This document shows positions 27,546-36,295 of a stretch of 64,000 nt of DNA, one piece after another; the first letter of the stretch is position 1, and each line of letters opens with the position of its first letter. Source of the DNA: Bacillus sp. (in: firmicutes). GTDB lineage: Bacteria > Bacillota > Bacilli > Bacillales > Bacillaceae. The stretch is from the NCBI GenBank assembly GCA_031180805.1, contig JAPSLL010000011.1, forward strand, positions 39,860-103,859, given 5' to 3'. The notes below the pieces were generated by a model. The model did no database searches. It saw nothing but the letters and a program-made list of their open reading frames with translations, and had not been told where the DNA came from. A program made the position numbers and the translations under genes.

Positions 27546-28307
27546 TTGAATTTGAGAAAAAAGAAGAGCTGGATTCAGACATTCATCCTCATCATATGTT
27601 TTGGCGTATTTCTATTCTCCGTTATAAAAATTGTGACGATTTACTATGATTATTCAAAAAATGAAAAGGTTATGAAAGAAATTCAAGTGGAGTATCAAGA
27701 AAACCTGCAAAACAGTGAGCCAGTAGCAGCGGAAAATCAAATTCGTTCACCATTCCAAAGTCTCTTAAAAATAAATCCCGATATTGTCGGTTGGCTAACA
27801 ATTAATCATACAAAGGTTCATTATCCTATTTTGCAAAGCTCAGATAATGAATATTATTTAAAGCGAAATTATAAAAAAGAGGAATCAAAAGCAGGCAGTA
27901 TTTTTATGGATTATCGGAATCAAGTAGATACACTAAATAGACAGACGATTATTTACGGACATGAAATGAAGGACGGCTCGATGTTTGGGGAATTAAAGAA
28001 ATTTTTAGACGAGGATTTTTTTTCACAAAACAAGCATTTTCAGTATGATACAATTTATGAAAGCTATAATGTGGAAATCTTTTCAGCGTATGTAACGACA
28101 ACAGATTTTCATTATATTCAAACTGATTTTGCGAGCGATGAAGAATACAAACAATTTTTGCAAGTAATTAAAGAAAACTCAGAAGTACAGACAGATGTCC
28201 AAGTTAATGAAAAGGATCATATTATCACCTTATCGACATGTAACAACCTGTCTGACCCAGAAGAGGGAAGATTAGTCATACATGGAAAATTGAAAAAGAA
28301 TGATTAA
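27546..28307 (+). CDS. srtB: Class B sortase (SrtB)
   Basis: This 253-residue membrane-anchored transpeptidase has an N-terminal helix (9-31) and the SrtB catalytic set: H139 in IYGHEMKDGSMFGELK, C232 in TLSTC and R242 in EGRLVIHGK. The long segment between the His and the Cys is typical of class B. The start is a TTG at 27546 or 27552, with AAAGGTG at 27535-27541; the second has the better spacing. It lies directly after the phosphatase that carries NPKTG, the motif known for B. anthracis SrtB. Most srtB genes sit in heme-iron (isd) loci; no such gene is present, so the phosphatase is its likely dedicated substrate. Confidence 0.88.
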   Translation: MNLRKKKSWIQTFILIICFGVFLFSVIKIVTIYYDYSKNEKVMKEIQVEYQENLQNSEPVAAENQIRSPFQSLLKINPDIVGWLTINHTKVHYPILQSSDNEYYLKRNYKKEESKAGSIFMDYRNQVDTLNRQTIIYGHEMKDGSMFGELKKFLDEDFFSQNKHFQYDTIYESYNVEIFSAYVTTTDFHYIQTDFASDEEYKQFLQVIKENSEVQTDVQVNEKDHIITLSTCNNLSDPEEGRLVIHGKLKKND

Positions 28308-28369
28308 TGCGAAACATTCCTTAATGGAGGATTCATATCTGCTTTCACCTTAAAATAAATAGACTAAGA

Positions 28370-28397
28370 TGACACTCTAATTCGGGTGTCTTTTTTT
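28370..28397 (+). terminator. Rho-independent terminator after srtB
   Basis: GACACTC and GGGTGTC form a short stem followed by seven T. It ends the phosphatase/sortase unit. Confidence 0.8.
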
Positions 28398-28475
28398 GAT
28401 AGAATAGAAGGTAAATAGATGAGATTTTGAATTAAAGCCACTTCGTAGAAATAATCCTTAAAAGGAGAGTAGCTA

Positions 28476-28979
28476 ATGGTTAAGGTTCAGGAGATAAAAA
28501 TTGACGGTGAGAGTCTTCATGTTTTTAATAGTGCAATCTATATCATTGAATCGAGTACAGGATATACGTTGCAATTAGATGCTGTTGTAAGTGAGGTTGT
28601 TGTACTGAAATATCAAAATGAGGAAACCCTACTTGTAGAAATAGAATTACAAGATGAAAGACAAATTACTTCATTTATGCATTTGAAACGATTGTCAGGA
28701 GGATTGCCACAGCTGAATTTATTTTGTGATCTTAATGATATTGAAGATTTTCACGATTTTCTTATGATAAATGAAAATGAGTCATCTTATCCTAATGTTG
28801 AGGAAGGAATCACTTTAGAGGAAATTAGAAAATATGAAATGCCAAATGAAAAAATTACTTTGAAATTAAAATTACCGATTGAGCAAACAGAATGGTTAAG
28901 TAAGCAAAAACCTGGGGAGCTATCAGAAATAATTAAGGAAGCTATATATGATTATTGGAGAAAATATGAAATAAAATAA
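28476..28979 (+). CDS. Uncharacterised 167-residue protein
   Basis: I do not recognise a family. The protein is acidic, with no signal peptide or membrane segment. Residues 1-90 look beta-rich (VQEIKIDGESLHVFNSAIYI, TLLVEIEL). The last 45 residues resemble a short strand-helix-helix (ITLKLKLPIEQTEWLSKQK, then an amphipathic helix), as in ribbon-helix-helix DNA-binding proteins, which is only suggestive. AAAGGAGAG supports the start. It stands alone between two terminators. Confidence 0.6.
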   Translation: MVKVQEIKIDGESLHVFNSAIYIIESSTGYTLQLDAVVSEVVVLKYQNEETLLVEIELQDERQITSFMHLKRLSGGLPQLNLFCDLNDIEDFHDFLMINENESSYPNVEEGITLEEIRKYEMPNEKITLKLKLPIEQTEWLSKQKPGELSEIIKEAIYDYWRKYEIK

Positions 28980-29124
28980 TGAATTTACTACCTAGCGATC
29001 CTCTATTTAACGACAGAAGAGTAGTAGTGTTGTTGTTACATAATACAAACAAGAATAAGAAAATGTCTGTAATGTTTTTGTTATTTAACACCTTTTAAAT
29101 AATAACTTTTTGTAGCCTGTAAAA

Positions 29125-29176
29125 AAGACTGTTTTATTATCAAACCTGATAATAGACAGTCTTATTTTGTTTTTTA
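29125..29176 (+). terminator. Rho-independent terminator
   Basis: AAGACTGT and TTATTATC pair with GATAATA and ACAGTCTT, followed by a T-rich tract. It lies 145 bp after the uncharacterised gene. Confidence 0.7.
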
Positions 29177-29200
29177 GTATATGTTGATAATTAAAACGAA

Positions 29201-29247
29201 ACAGTATATACTGTGCATATACGAGATATACAGTATACACAGTGTAG
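29201..29247 (+). promoter_or_regulatory. Candidate operator: perfect palindrome plus related element
   Basis: ACAGTATATACTGT (29201-29214) is a perfect 14-bp palindrome. A related imperfect element with TACA and TGTA ends lies at 29230-29247. They are about 90-140 bp before the start of the esterase-like gene. The binding protein is unknown. Confidence 0.4.
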
Positions 29248-29338
29248 GTGCATTTGTGATATGCTTTTCAATTTTAAGGGGGGATTTTAAAAGGTATATT
29301 ACGCAATACAAAAGTAATAGAAAATAGGAGGATATCAA

Positions 29339-30604
29339 ATGTCTATATCAAAAATCGGTTCTGTAGTCATTTTGGCTATATCACTTCTCCTTTTACTAGT
29401 AGGATGCGGGAGGGGAAAAGCAATTGATGATGCAGCACAATATTTATCACCGGTAGAAAAAATAAATATCCCGGAAAATGTGAAGGTAATTGGCTTTGGA
29501 GAGGCAACACATGGAAATATTGAATTTCAGCAGCTTAAAAAGGATTTATTTGAAGCATTAGTATTAAATGAAAATGTCCGAGTATTTGTTTTAGAAGGAG
29601 ATTTTGGAGGGGCACAGCAAATTAATCAATTTATTTTAGATGGTACTGGTTCAGCCGAAGAAGCAGTTTATGCTCTTGATTATAATATATATAAAACAGA
29701 ACAAATGATTGATCTTGTTCAATGGATGCATGATTATAATCTAACTGTTGACGAGGAAGAAAAGGTTTATTTTTACGGTAATGATATGCAGCGCTATGAT
29801 TACAGTAAGAAAGGCCTTCTAGAATATTATGAAATGGTTAATGATGATGAGGCTAAAAAATATACAAAGCAGTTGGAACATGTATCAAATGATACAATGC
29901 GTGACTTAACAACGAAGCAACTGGAAGACGTGGAGGATAAATTAGACAACATCATACTAAATTTGCAGGAAAATCAAGCAACGTATGTGGAAAGCTCCTC
30001 TCCTGATGCCTATGCTATTGCCTTAAAATACGCACAAGCTATGAAACAACGGACACAGTTATTTTTAAATGAGAAGGACTATACAAAACTTCGTGACCAA
30101 TATTTAGCAGAAAATCTACAATGGATTGTTGATTACGAGGCATCTCACGGTCATGATAAAATATTTATCTCTGCTCATAATGGACATATTGAAAAAACAT
30201 CAGCATCACTTGCAGGCTATAAATCAATGGGGAACTATTTAGACGAGGTATATGGAGAGGATTATTTTGCAATCGGTACAGACTTTATCGATAATACATT
30301 CCAAGCAGTAAAAGGTGGTTCAACTGAACGGAAAAATTACACCGTAGAGAATCATAATGAATTAGTAGATGCATTTAGTGAAGTAGAGCAAAATATTTTT
30401 TACGTAGATTTTAAGAAGGCCCTTGAATCAAAGGAGTTATCAGCTATTGTTGCAAAGGAGCAAAAAATGGCAAATATAGGGGACGAATTTCAACCTTGGT
30501 ATAAATTGATGAAGATGTTTTACACGATAAAAATGGTTCCAAAAGAAGCATATGATGGAATCATTATTGTAAAAAATGCAACACCAACCATTGTATTAGA
30601 ATAA
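29339..30604 (+). CDS. Erythromycin-esterase-family lipoprotein
   Basis: This 421-residue protein has a lipoprotein signal with lipobox LVGC (C23), so it should sit on the outer face of the membrane. The mature part matches the erythromycin esterase family (EreA/EreB-like): VIGFGEATHGNIEF with the conserved GEATHG, FVLEGDFGGA, YFYGNDMQRYD and FISAHNGHIEK with a conserved His. Ere enzymes hydrolyse the macrolide ring, but most family members have no tested substrate and macrolide resistance cannot be assumed. AGGAGG precedes the ATG. Palindromic operator-like sites lie upstream. Confidence 0.88.
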   Translation: MSISKIGSVVILAISLLLLLVGCGRGKAIDDAAQYLSPVEKINIPENVKVIGFGEATHGNIEFQQLKKDLFEALVLNENVRVFVLEGDFGGAQQINQFILDGTGSAEEAVYALDYNIYKTEQMIDLVQWMHDYNLTVDEEEKVYFYGNDMQRYDYSKKGLLEYYEMVNDDEAKKYTKQLEHVSNDTMRDLTTKQLEDVEDKLDNIILNLQENQATYVESSSPDAYAIALKYAQAMKQRTQLFLNEKDYTKLRDQYLAENLQWIVDYEASHGHDKIFISAHNGHIEKTSASLAGYKSMGNYLDEVYGEDYFAIGTDFIDNTFQAVKGGSTERKNYTVENHNELVDAFSEVEQNIFYVDFKKALESKELSAIVAKEQKMANIGDEFQPWYKLMKMFYTIKMVPKEAYDGIIIVKNATPTIVLE

Positions 30605-30695
30605 AGCAAGGAAATGGATTGTTTTGTTAAATAACTCACACAACCGCCGACTCTGCTATGTTGAATATGGATAAAATTAAACAAATGAGCTTCCT

Positions 30696-30742
30696 AAAAA
30701 ACCTTATATCAAAACTTCTTTATTCCTTGATATAAGGTTTTT
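30696..30742. terminator. Bidirectional terminator between the esterase-like and UDG-family genes
   Basis: A 16-bp near-perfect stem (AAAACCTTATATCAA with its complement) has A- and T-runs at its ends. One arm includes the last codons of the minus-strand gene. Confidence 0.85.
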
Positions 30743-31313
30743 CGGACGTTAAATATTCCTCAGCCACAAGCATCCAATCCTCTAAAAATAATCGCCATAG
30801 ATTTGGACGTCGTCTTACAGCTAATGGATGGTAGGCAGCTGTTGTTTTGTAGCCATGGATATGATGAAATTTGCCTCGTAATGATTTTACATCAGCTTCA
30901 GGATTGTGAAAAAAGGATTGAACAGCAATATTTCCTAGGCAAACAATTAATTTAGGCTGCTTTGCTAACAGTTGTTGTTTTAGGTGGTCCAAGCAAATTT
31001 GTCTAGTATGTTCCTTTTCATATGCTCGCGTAGGTTTTCTTTTCAAAATATACGTTATGTATAAGTCATCGACTGTTAAGCCAACTTCATCAACTGCTTT
31101 TTGTAACGTTTGTCTAGTCCCACAGACAAATGGCTTGTTATTCCGGTCCTCACGTGCCCCTGGATTATCCAATAGAATCATGAGCGATGCTTCTGGATTC
31201 CCCTCACCCCAAACCATTCGTGACCCATGCTTATCAAGGCCACAATCGCTGCAGTTTATTTGCTCCTTTGGTGTAGATTCTTCAGGCCATAATGAAGCAC
31301 AAAAATCAGACAA
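30720..31313 (-). CDS. Uracil-DNA glycosylase superfamily protein (family 4/5-like, divergent)
   Basis: This 197-residue protein has the UDG superfamily fold: MVWGEGNPEASLMILLDNPGA in place of the usual GEAPG motif, KPFVCGTRQTLQKAV, YITYILKRKP and the terminal His motif AAYHPLAV. CSDC near the start plus two later cysteines fit the iron-sulfur site of family 4 enzymes. It would remove deaminated bases from DNA, but the altered first motif makes the activity uncertain. The frame is open to a GTG at 31376, but a perfect AGGAGG (complement of 31321-31326) lies 7 nt before a TTG at 31313, which I take as the start. Confidence 0.78.
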   Translation of the reverse strand: MSDFCASLWPEESTPKEQINCSDCGLDKHGSRMVWGEGNPEASLMILLDNPGAREDRNNKPFVCGTRQTLQKAVDEVGLTVDDLYITYILKRKPTRAYEKEHTRQICLDHLKQQLLAKQPKLIVCLGNIAVQSFFHNPEADVKSLRGKFHHIHGYKTTAAYHPLAVRRRPNLWRLFLEDWMLVAEEYLTSEKPYIKE

Positions 31314-31636
31314 AGCTTTTCCTCCTATGAAATATTGTAGGTTTAATTTGCCCAATAAATATAGAGATTGATTCACCTTTTTCGTAAACTTTGTTGCTTT
31401 TTATTAAGTTAGCGTTTTGGTTGATTTGCACGTGTACACGATAATAATCAATTTTTTCAAAAAAACAATATTCGAAGTGTCGTTACACACTCTTTTTCTG
31501 TATAGTAATTAGTGAAACGAACATAAAAATGAAGTCTCTGTTACAATCCACTTTTATTACCATGGACAGATAGGTATAATTATAGGTATTTTAATATTAT
31601 TGTAGTATCGTTTTTAGAGGAAGGAAGAAGTGAAAA

Positions 31637-32248
31637 ATGGTTGCGTTTATCTTAGTAGTTTTAGCATTATTTCTTATTCCAGGCCCTGCTGTTATTATAA
31701 CAATTTCTCAAACGATTAAAGGTGGGAAAAGGAACGGAATCGTCACTGGAATCGGATTAGCTGGTGGAGATTTAGTTCATACCTTTGCAGCAGTTCTTGG
31801 ACTTTCAGCTATTTTAATGACATCTGCATTAGCGTTTGAGGTTGTAAAATATATGGGTGCTGCATATTTAATTTATTTAGGAATATGTGCGTTGCTGGCA
31901 AAGTCAAAAAAGACAAAGAACCTGGTTGAAAAGGAAGTATCGACTACTGGTTCATTTCGTCAGGCGTTTTTAATAGAATTATTAAATCCTAAAACAGCGC
32001 TATTTTTCTTAGCCTTCTTGCCGCAATTTGTTCAGAATAATGGTACTCCTGTTACGGTACAGCTTTTAATACTTGGATTAGTCTTTGTTTTAATGGGGCT
32101 CGTCTATACAACATTATTAGTATTTATAACAAGCGCAGTAGGCAATAAGGTTATGTTGAAAAATCAAAGCAATGGCTGGCTTGGTAAAGCGGTAGGGGTT
32201 CTATACATTGGCTTAGGTTTAAAATTAGCACTTCAAACTCAAGAATAA
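31637..32248 (+). CDS. LysE/RhtB family amino-acid exporter
   Basis: This 203-residue membrane protein has six hydrophobic helices. It shows the family signature PGPAVIITISQTIKGGKRNGIVTGIG near the N-terminus and LLNPKTALFFLAFLPQFV in the middle. It probably exports an amino acid or similar small molecule, but the substrate cannot be read from the sequence. A GAGGAAGGAAG ribosome site precedes the ATG. It is monocistronic, with a terminator just after the stop. Confidence 0.88.
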   Translation: MVAFILVVLALFLIPGPAVIITISQTIKGGKRNGIVTGIGLAGGDLVHTFAAVLGLSAILMTSALAFEVVKYMGAAYLIYLGICALLAKSKKTKNLVEKEVSTTGSFRQAFLIELLNPKTALFFLAFLPQFVQNNGTPVTVQLLILGLVFVLMGLVYTTLLVFITSAVGNKVMLKNQSNGWLGKAVGVLYIGLGLKLALQTQE

Positions 32249-32256
32249 TAGATTTA

Positions 32257-32286
32257 AATGACACTTATGCAGAGTGTCATTTTTTG
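32257..32286 (+). terminator. Rho-independent terminator after the LysE-family gene
   Basis: ATGACACT pairs with AGTGTCAT around a 6-nt loop, followed by TTTTTT. Confidence 0.85.
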
Positions 32287-32342
32287 TATGGAAAATCGTT
32301 GAAGAAGATACTAAAGTAGTTGCTATGATTCTAAATCTACCA

Positions 32343-32373
32343 ATATAAAAGCTGACCCTTAGAAGAGCCAGCT
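32343..32373 (-). terminator. Rho-independent terminator of the GH43 gene
   Basis: Read on the minus strand, GCTGGCTC pairs with GGGTCAGC (one wobble), followed by TTTTATATT. It lies 12 bp after the stop. Confidence 0.75.
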
Positions 32374-32384
32374 ATCAGTCTAAA

Positions 32385-33371
32385 TTATTTATGTCCATAA
32401 GGGTCAATTGTTTGAATTGTCCCATCCTCGTTGTATGTTAGCTCCGTGTATTTTACAGAGCGCTTATGATTTACTCCGTCTGATAATTCACAGTCATGGT
32501 AGAACAGATACCATTTATCCTTATATTCAACAATTGAATGATGTGTCGTCCAGCCGATAACAGGAGTAAGAATCGTACCCTTGAATACAAATGGTCCCTG
32601 TGGGTTTTCGCTAACTGCATAAACAATTTTATGGGTTGTACCTGTTGAATAGGACAAATAGTAAAGACCATTGTATTTATGAACCCATGGACCTTCGAAA
32701 AATCTCCGGTCTTCATCGCTTGCTAAAATTGGGCTGCCATCCTCATCAACAATCGAGATTTCTTGTGGTTCGTTTTTAAATGTTAGCATATCATCAGATA
32801 ATTCTGCGACTCTTGGTCCTAAAGCAGGCTCTGTAGGAGCTGGACCTTCTGCATCTCGGCTAAATGTTCCTGTTTGCCACTTCTCTAATTGTCCTCCCCA
32901 AAGTCCGCCAAAATAAATATAAGCTTTGTCATCTTCATCGACTAAAACTGCTGGATCAATGCTGAAGCTGCCTGGAATATAATTTTCCTCCGGTGTAAAT
33001 GGTCCTGCAGGATTCTCGCTTGTTGCAACACCGATACGGAAAATGCCATCAAGATCTCTAGCAGGGAAAAATAAGTAGTATTTGTTGTTTTTGTAGGCAG
33101 CATCTGGAGCCCAAAGCTGCTTACTAGCCCAAGGAATATTCTTTAAATGAAGAACCTCCCCGTGGTCAACAACTGGTCCGTTTACATCATCCATTGATAA
33201 AACATGGTAATCTTCCATTTTATATTGGTCACCATTATCATTTGAAGGTTCATCATGATCAAGGTCATGAGAAGGATAAATATATAGCTTTCCTTCAAAA
33301 ACATGTGCAGAAGGATCTGCTGTAAAAATATGTGTAACGATAGGTTCGTTTGGTTTAGTTTCTTTTCCCAT
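32385..33371 (-). CDS. Glycoside hydrolase family 43 (arabinofuranosidase/beta-xylosidase type), cytosolic
   Basis: This 328-residue five-bladed propeller enzyme has no signal peptide. The GH43 acidic triad is visible: FTADPSAHVF (catalytic base Asp), SFSIDPAVLVDEDD (middle Asp) and FFEGPWVHKYNG (acid Glu). It should cleave arabinose or xylose from short hemicellulose oligosaccharides after import, although the exact linkage is not readable. A CcpA-type cre-like site overlaps the probable transcription start. No sugar transporter gene lies beside it, so it is an isolated member of the plant-polymer set, with the lyase-like gene at 13.2 kb. Confidence 0.9.
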   Translation of the reverse strand: MGKETKPNEPIVTHIFTADPSAHVFEGKLYIYPSHDLDHDEPSNDNGDQYKMEDYHVLSMDDVNGPVVDHGEVLHLKNIPWASKQLWAPDAAYKNNKYYLFFPARDLDGIFRIGVATSENPAGPFTPEENYIPGSFSIDPAVLVDEDDKAYIYFGGLWGGQLEKWQTGTFSRDAEGPAPTEPALGPRVAELSDDMLTFKNEPQEISIVDEDGSPILASDEDRRFFEGPWVHKYNGLYYLSYSTGTTHKIVYAVSENPQGPFVFKGTILTPVIGWTTHHSIVEYKDKWYLFYHDCELSDGVNHKRSVKYTELTYNEDGTIQTIDPYGHK

Positions 33372-33392
33372 TTATTCTCCCCCATATATTAG

Positions 33393-33417
33393 TTAAAGTG
33401 CTTACATTTTAAGTATA
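33393..33417 (-). promoter_or_regulatory. Candidate -10 and cre (CcpA) site before the GH43 gene
   Basis: On the minus strand TATACT (33417-33412) is a good -10, followed by TGTAAGCACTTTAA (33406-33393), which fits the cre consensus TGWAARCGYTWNCW at 12 of 14 positions. Its place at the start site would give catabolite repression. No convincing -35 was found. Confidence 0.45.
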
Positions 33418-33775
33418 ACCGATTTTGACTAACTTTGTATACCCATTAAACTAACTTTCGAAAGATAACATATGAATAATAAAAATCAAAGGGAGATTTA
33501 CTGACTCTATAATTATATGAAGATTCTAATAATTATGAAACATCAAAATAATATTGTAATATATCGTGAAAGTCCTTATAATATTATTCATTAAATAGAC
33601 AATTGTCCTTTCTGAGTGGAATATACCCGATATTTTAGTAAAAAGGTTTATTTTGAAATTTATTAAGCTTTACAAGCTATATAAGTAGAATGAATGTCTG
33701 TTTATTGTTTATTTACTTATAAAGTATGAAATTATCCAAATTATTATATAAATTGAAAATTATTGGAGGATATTT
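33418..33775. other. Intergenic region between the divergent GH43 and sstT genes
   Basis: This very AT-rich 358-bp stretch has no gene, riboswitch-like structure or terminator that I can see. It should contain the sstT promoter. Confidence 0.4.
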
Positions 33776-35014
33776 ATGAAAAGTATACTGAAAAAGTGGA
33801 ATCAGCTAAGTATCGTAAAGCAAATCATTATCGGCCTAATAATTGGGATTATCCTAGCTGTAACGGTTCCTGAAGGAGCGAAATTTATCACGCTACTAGG
33901 CTCTTTATTTGTCGGTGCATTAAAGGCAGTTGCACCTGTGTTAGTCCTTTTCCTAGTGATGGCTGCCATCGCTCAACATAAAAGTGGTCATAAAACGAAT
34001 ATGAAATCGATTATCCTCCTATACCTTGTTGGTACCTTTTTAGCAAGTTTAATCGCTGTACTTGCAAGCTTTACATTCCCTGTTGGATTAACACTTGCGG
34101 AGAGTCCTAAAGGGTTTACAGCGCCTGAAGGTGTAGGGGATGTTCTTAAAACATTATTGTTAAACATTGTAGATAATCCAGTTAATGCGATTGTTAATGG
34201 AAATTATATTGGAATCTTAACTTGGGCAATTCTGTTTGGTTTTGCTCTAAGGAGTGCTCCTGATTCGACAAAATCAGTAATCATTCATTTTTCAGATGCG
34301 GTGTCAAAGGTTGTTACATGGGTGATCAAGCTTGCACCACTAGGGATTATGGGGCTTGTGTTTGAGGCGATTGCAACAAATGGATTAGAATCATTGCTAA
34401 GCTATGGAAAATTGCTTCTCGTTTTACTTGGCTGTATGTTTTTTGTAGCGCTAGTGGTTAATCCAATTATCGTCTTTGTCATGATTAAGCAAAATCCTTA
34501 TCCACTTGTATTTAAATGTATAAAGGAAAGCGGCATTACGGCATTCTTCACACGAAGCTCTGCTGCGAATATTCCTGTAAATATGAGATTATGTGAGGAG
34601 CTTGGGTTAAACAAGGATAATTATTCTGTTTCTATCCCATTAGGTGCAACGATTAATATGGCTGGTGCAGCTGTTACAATATCTGTTTTGACGCTAGCGG
34701 CGGTTCATACGCTTGAGATCTCCGTTGACATTCCAACAGCAATCATTCTAAGTGTTGTTGCGGCTATAAGTGCGTGTGGTGCTTCTGGAGTTGCAGGAGG
34801 CTCATTATTGTTAATTCCGCTAGCATGTAGCTTATTTGGCATTTCTGCTGATGTTGCGATGCAAGTAGTAGGGGTAGGATTTATCATTGGGGTTTTACAA
34901 GACTCATGTGAAACAGCACTTAACTCTTCAACAGATGCACTGTTTACAGCAGCAGCAGAATTCAAGGATTGGCGAAATGAAGGGAAGAAAATAGAAATTA
35001 ATAAACCGGTATAA
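33776..35014 (+). CDS. sstT: Sodium/serine-threonine symporter SstT
   Basis: This 412-residue transporter of the dicarboxylate/amino acid:cation symporter family imports serine and threonine with sodium. SstT hallmarks are [32 protein letters not shown], the serine-rich hairpin [14 protein letters not shown], and [13 protein letters not shown] with [16 protein letters not shown] near the C-terminus. TTGGAGG precedes the ATG. It is a single gene with a strong hairpin after it. Confidence 0.95.
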   Translation: MKSILKKWNQLSIVKQIIIGLIIGIILAVTVPEGAKFITLLGSLFVGALKAVAPVLVLFLVMAAIAQHKSGHKTNMKSIILLYLVGTFLASLIAVLASFTFPVGLTLAESPKGFTAPEGVGDVLKTLLLNIVDNPVNAIVNGNYIGILTWAILFGFALRSAPDSTKSVIIHFSDAVSKVVTWVIKLAPLGIMGLVFEAIATNGLESLLSYGKLLLVLLGCMFFVALVVNPIIVFVMIKQNPYPLVFKCIKESGITAFFTRSSAANIPVNMRLCEELGLNKDNYSVSIPLGATINMAGAAVTISVLTLAAVHTLEISVDIPTAIILSVVAAISACGASGVAGGSLLLIPLACSLFGISADVAMQVVGVGFIIGVLQDSCETALNSSTDALFTAAAEFKDWRNEGKKIEINKPV

Positions 35015-35024
35015 ACATCGATAA

Positions 35025-35069
35025 GCTCCTTTAGTGTTAGAAATGAAAAGCACTAGAGGAGCATTTTTA
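35025..35069. terminator. Bidirectional terminator after sstT
   Basis: GCTCCTTTAGTG pairs with CACTAGAGGAGC (one mismatch), followed by ATTTTT; the other side is less U-rich. It lies between convergent genes. Confidence 0.75.
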
Positions 35070-35597
35070 ATTATTCCACTTTTTTAATTGTTGAATTCTT
35101 TCTGACGTATAGTGCAATTGCTTTGAAGCCCATTTGAAAAAGAAAATATGGAAAGTAAATACAAGAAGATAGACAATAAATGAATATTGCAAATGCCATT
35201 GATGATAATGAAAAACGTCAAAACGAATGGATATCCATTCAAAAATAGTACTGGAAACAGCCCAAATGCCAACATGAAGCCATGAAGGTAGTTTATGATA
35301 TTTATCATAAAAATAATAAAAAACATATCCGTAAAACGAATAAACAATTGAATAGGTAATTTCATCAAAAACTTCGTATGTGTTTTTATCAAAACTGCTA
35401 TATATATCAAGTGGGTGTATTGCTAGTGCTGTATCTACAGTTCGTCCGATAACGGGATTTATTAAAAACAGAAGAATAAATAATCGAATTGGGAACCGTT
35501 TTGGTAAATAGATAAATAATAGTATTAACCCACATACAACACATAGTACGAAGATTTCATTTTCATCAAAGCTTTTTGGGAATGTTAATACTTCCAT
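35067..35597 (-). CDS. Integral membrane protein of unknown function (second of a pair)
   Basis: This 176-residue protein has about five membrane helices. It is rich in Phe, Tyr and Trp (YFYDKYHKLPSWLHVGIW, EWISIRFDVFHYHQW). It resembles a group of small membrane proteins that are common in Bacillus and Clostridium and often occur in tandem pairs, possibly the CBO0543-type group, but I cannot assign a function. Its start overlaps the end of the upstream gene by 32 bp, so the two are co-translated. Confidence 0.6.
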   Translation of the reverse strand: MEVLTFPKSFDENEIFVLCVVCGLILLFIYLPKRFPIRLFILLFLINPVIGRTVDTALAIHPLDIYSSFDKNTYEVFDEITYSIVYSFYGYVFYYFYDKYHKLPSWLHVGIWAVSSTIFEWISIRFDVFHYHQWHLQYSFIVYLLVFTFHIFFFKWASKQLHYTSERIQQLKKWNN

Positions 35598-36063
35598 TCA
35601 TAATTCCTGCTCTCACTAACAATTTTCTATAACTAAAGACGACTAATAAATTGAACCATAAAATGATCATATAAAATAAAATTGAAGTATAATATGACCA
35701 ATGAAGCATCTTTAATAACCCTAGCCATTCTCCTAAATATAAACAGGTGAGGTGAATGAGCAAAGAAATAATGAAAAGAACAAATTTAATAGGTGTTGAT
35801 TTCAATTTTATAAATAATGTTAGAAAGCAGAGAGTAATCATTGGTACTAAATAGATTTTTCCTATTATGACTGTGATAGCTGAAACTGGTTTATTCGACA
35901 GTTGTATTAAGTCTAGGTTAACTATTGTGATAAGAATAAATACCTCATTAATCATCGCATTAACCATCCAATTTAAAACGATTTCGACAGGATGTAATGC
36001 TTTATTCCAATTGATTAGTAAGAGAATGGTTGCTAATAAAAGAGTTAAAGTAAGTACTAGCAA
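35566..36063 (-). CDS. Integral membrane protein of unknown function (first of a pair)
   Basis: The product is 165 residues with four to five helices, starting MLVLTLTLLLATILLLINWNK. The conserved-looking segment NWMVNAMINEVFILI and the Trp/Tyr-rich stretch near 120-140 suggest that it is related in type to its partner at 35067, with which it overlaps. The function is unknown. The pair forms an isolated two-gene operon. Confidence 0.6.
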   Translation of the reverse strand: MLVLTLTLLLATILLLINWNKALHPVEIVLNWMVNAMINEVFILITIVNLDLIQLSNKPVSAITVIIGKIYLVPMITLCFLTLFIKLKSTPIKFVLFIISLLIHLTCLYLGEWLGLLKMLHWSYYTSILFYMIILWFNLLVVFSYRKLLVRAGIMNGSINIPKKL

Positions 36064-36295
36064 GTATTTCTCCTTTCTTCAATCTAATTATTAGGAAATT
36101 ATATATTATTTTCCCCAAAACAATTATAACTATTCCCTTAATTGCTTTTAAAAGATTCTTTTAGTCAATTTTTATGTATAATTTTTAGATTTCTCAAGAC
36201 AAAGATGATAACGTAAAAGGATGAAAAACTTATAGATTATGAAAATGAGCATTGTAGGCATTGCATACAAATAGAAGATAACAAGATGTAGAGGA

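Larger units (their letters stand above)
28980..29338. other. Intergenic region before the erythromycin-esterase-like gene
   Basis: No gene is seen. It holds a terminator (29125-29176) and two operator-like palindromic elements (29201-29247) next to the promoter region of the 29339 gene. Confidence 0.5.

Noticed and set aside
25189..28307. Heme-iron (isd) locus suggested by the class B sortase
   Set aside because: No NEAT-domain or heme-transport gene is adjacent; the only sorting signal belongs to a phosphatase.
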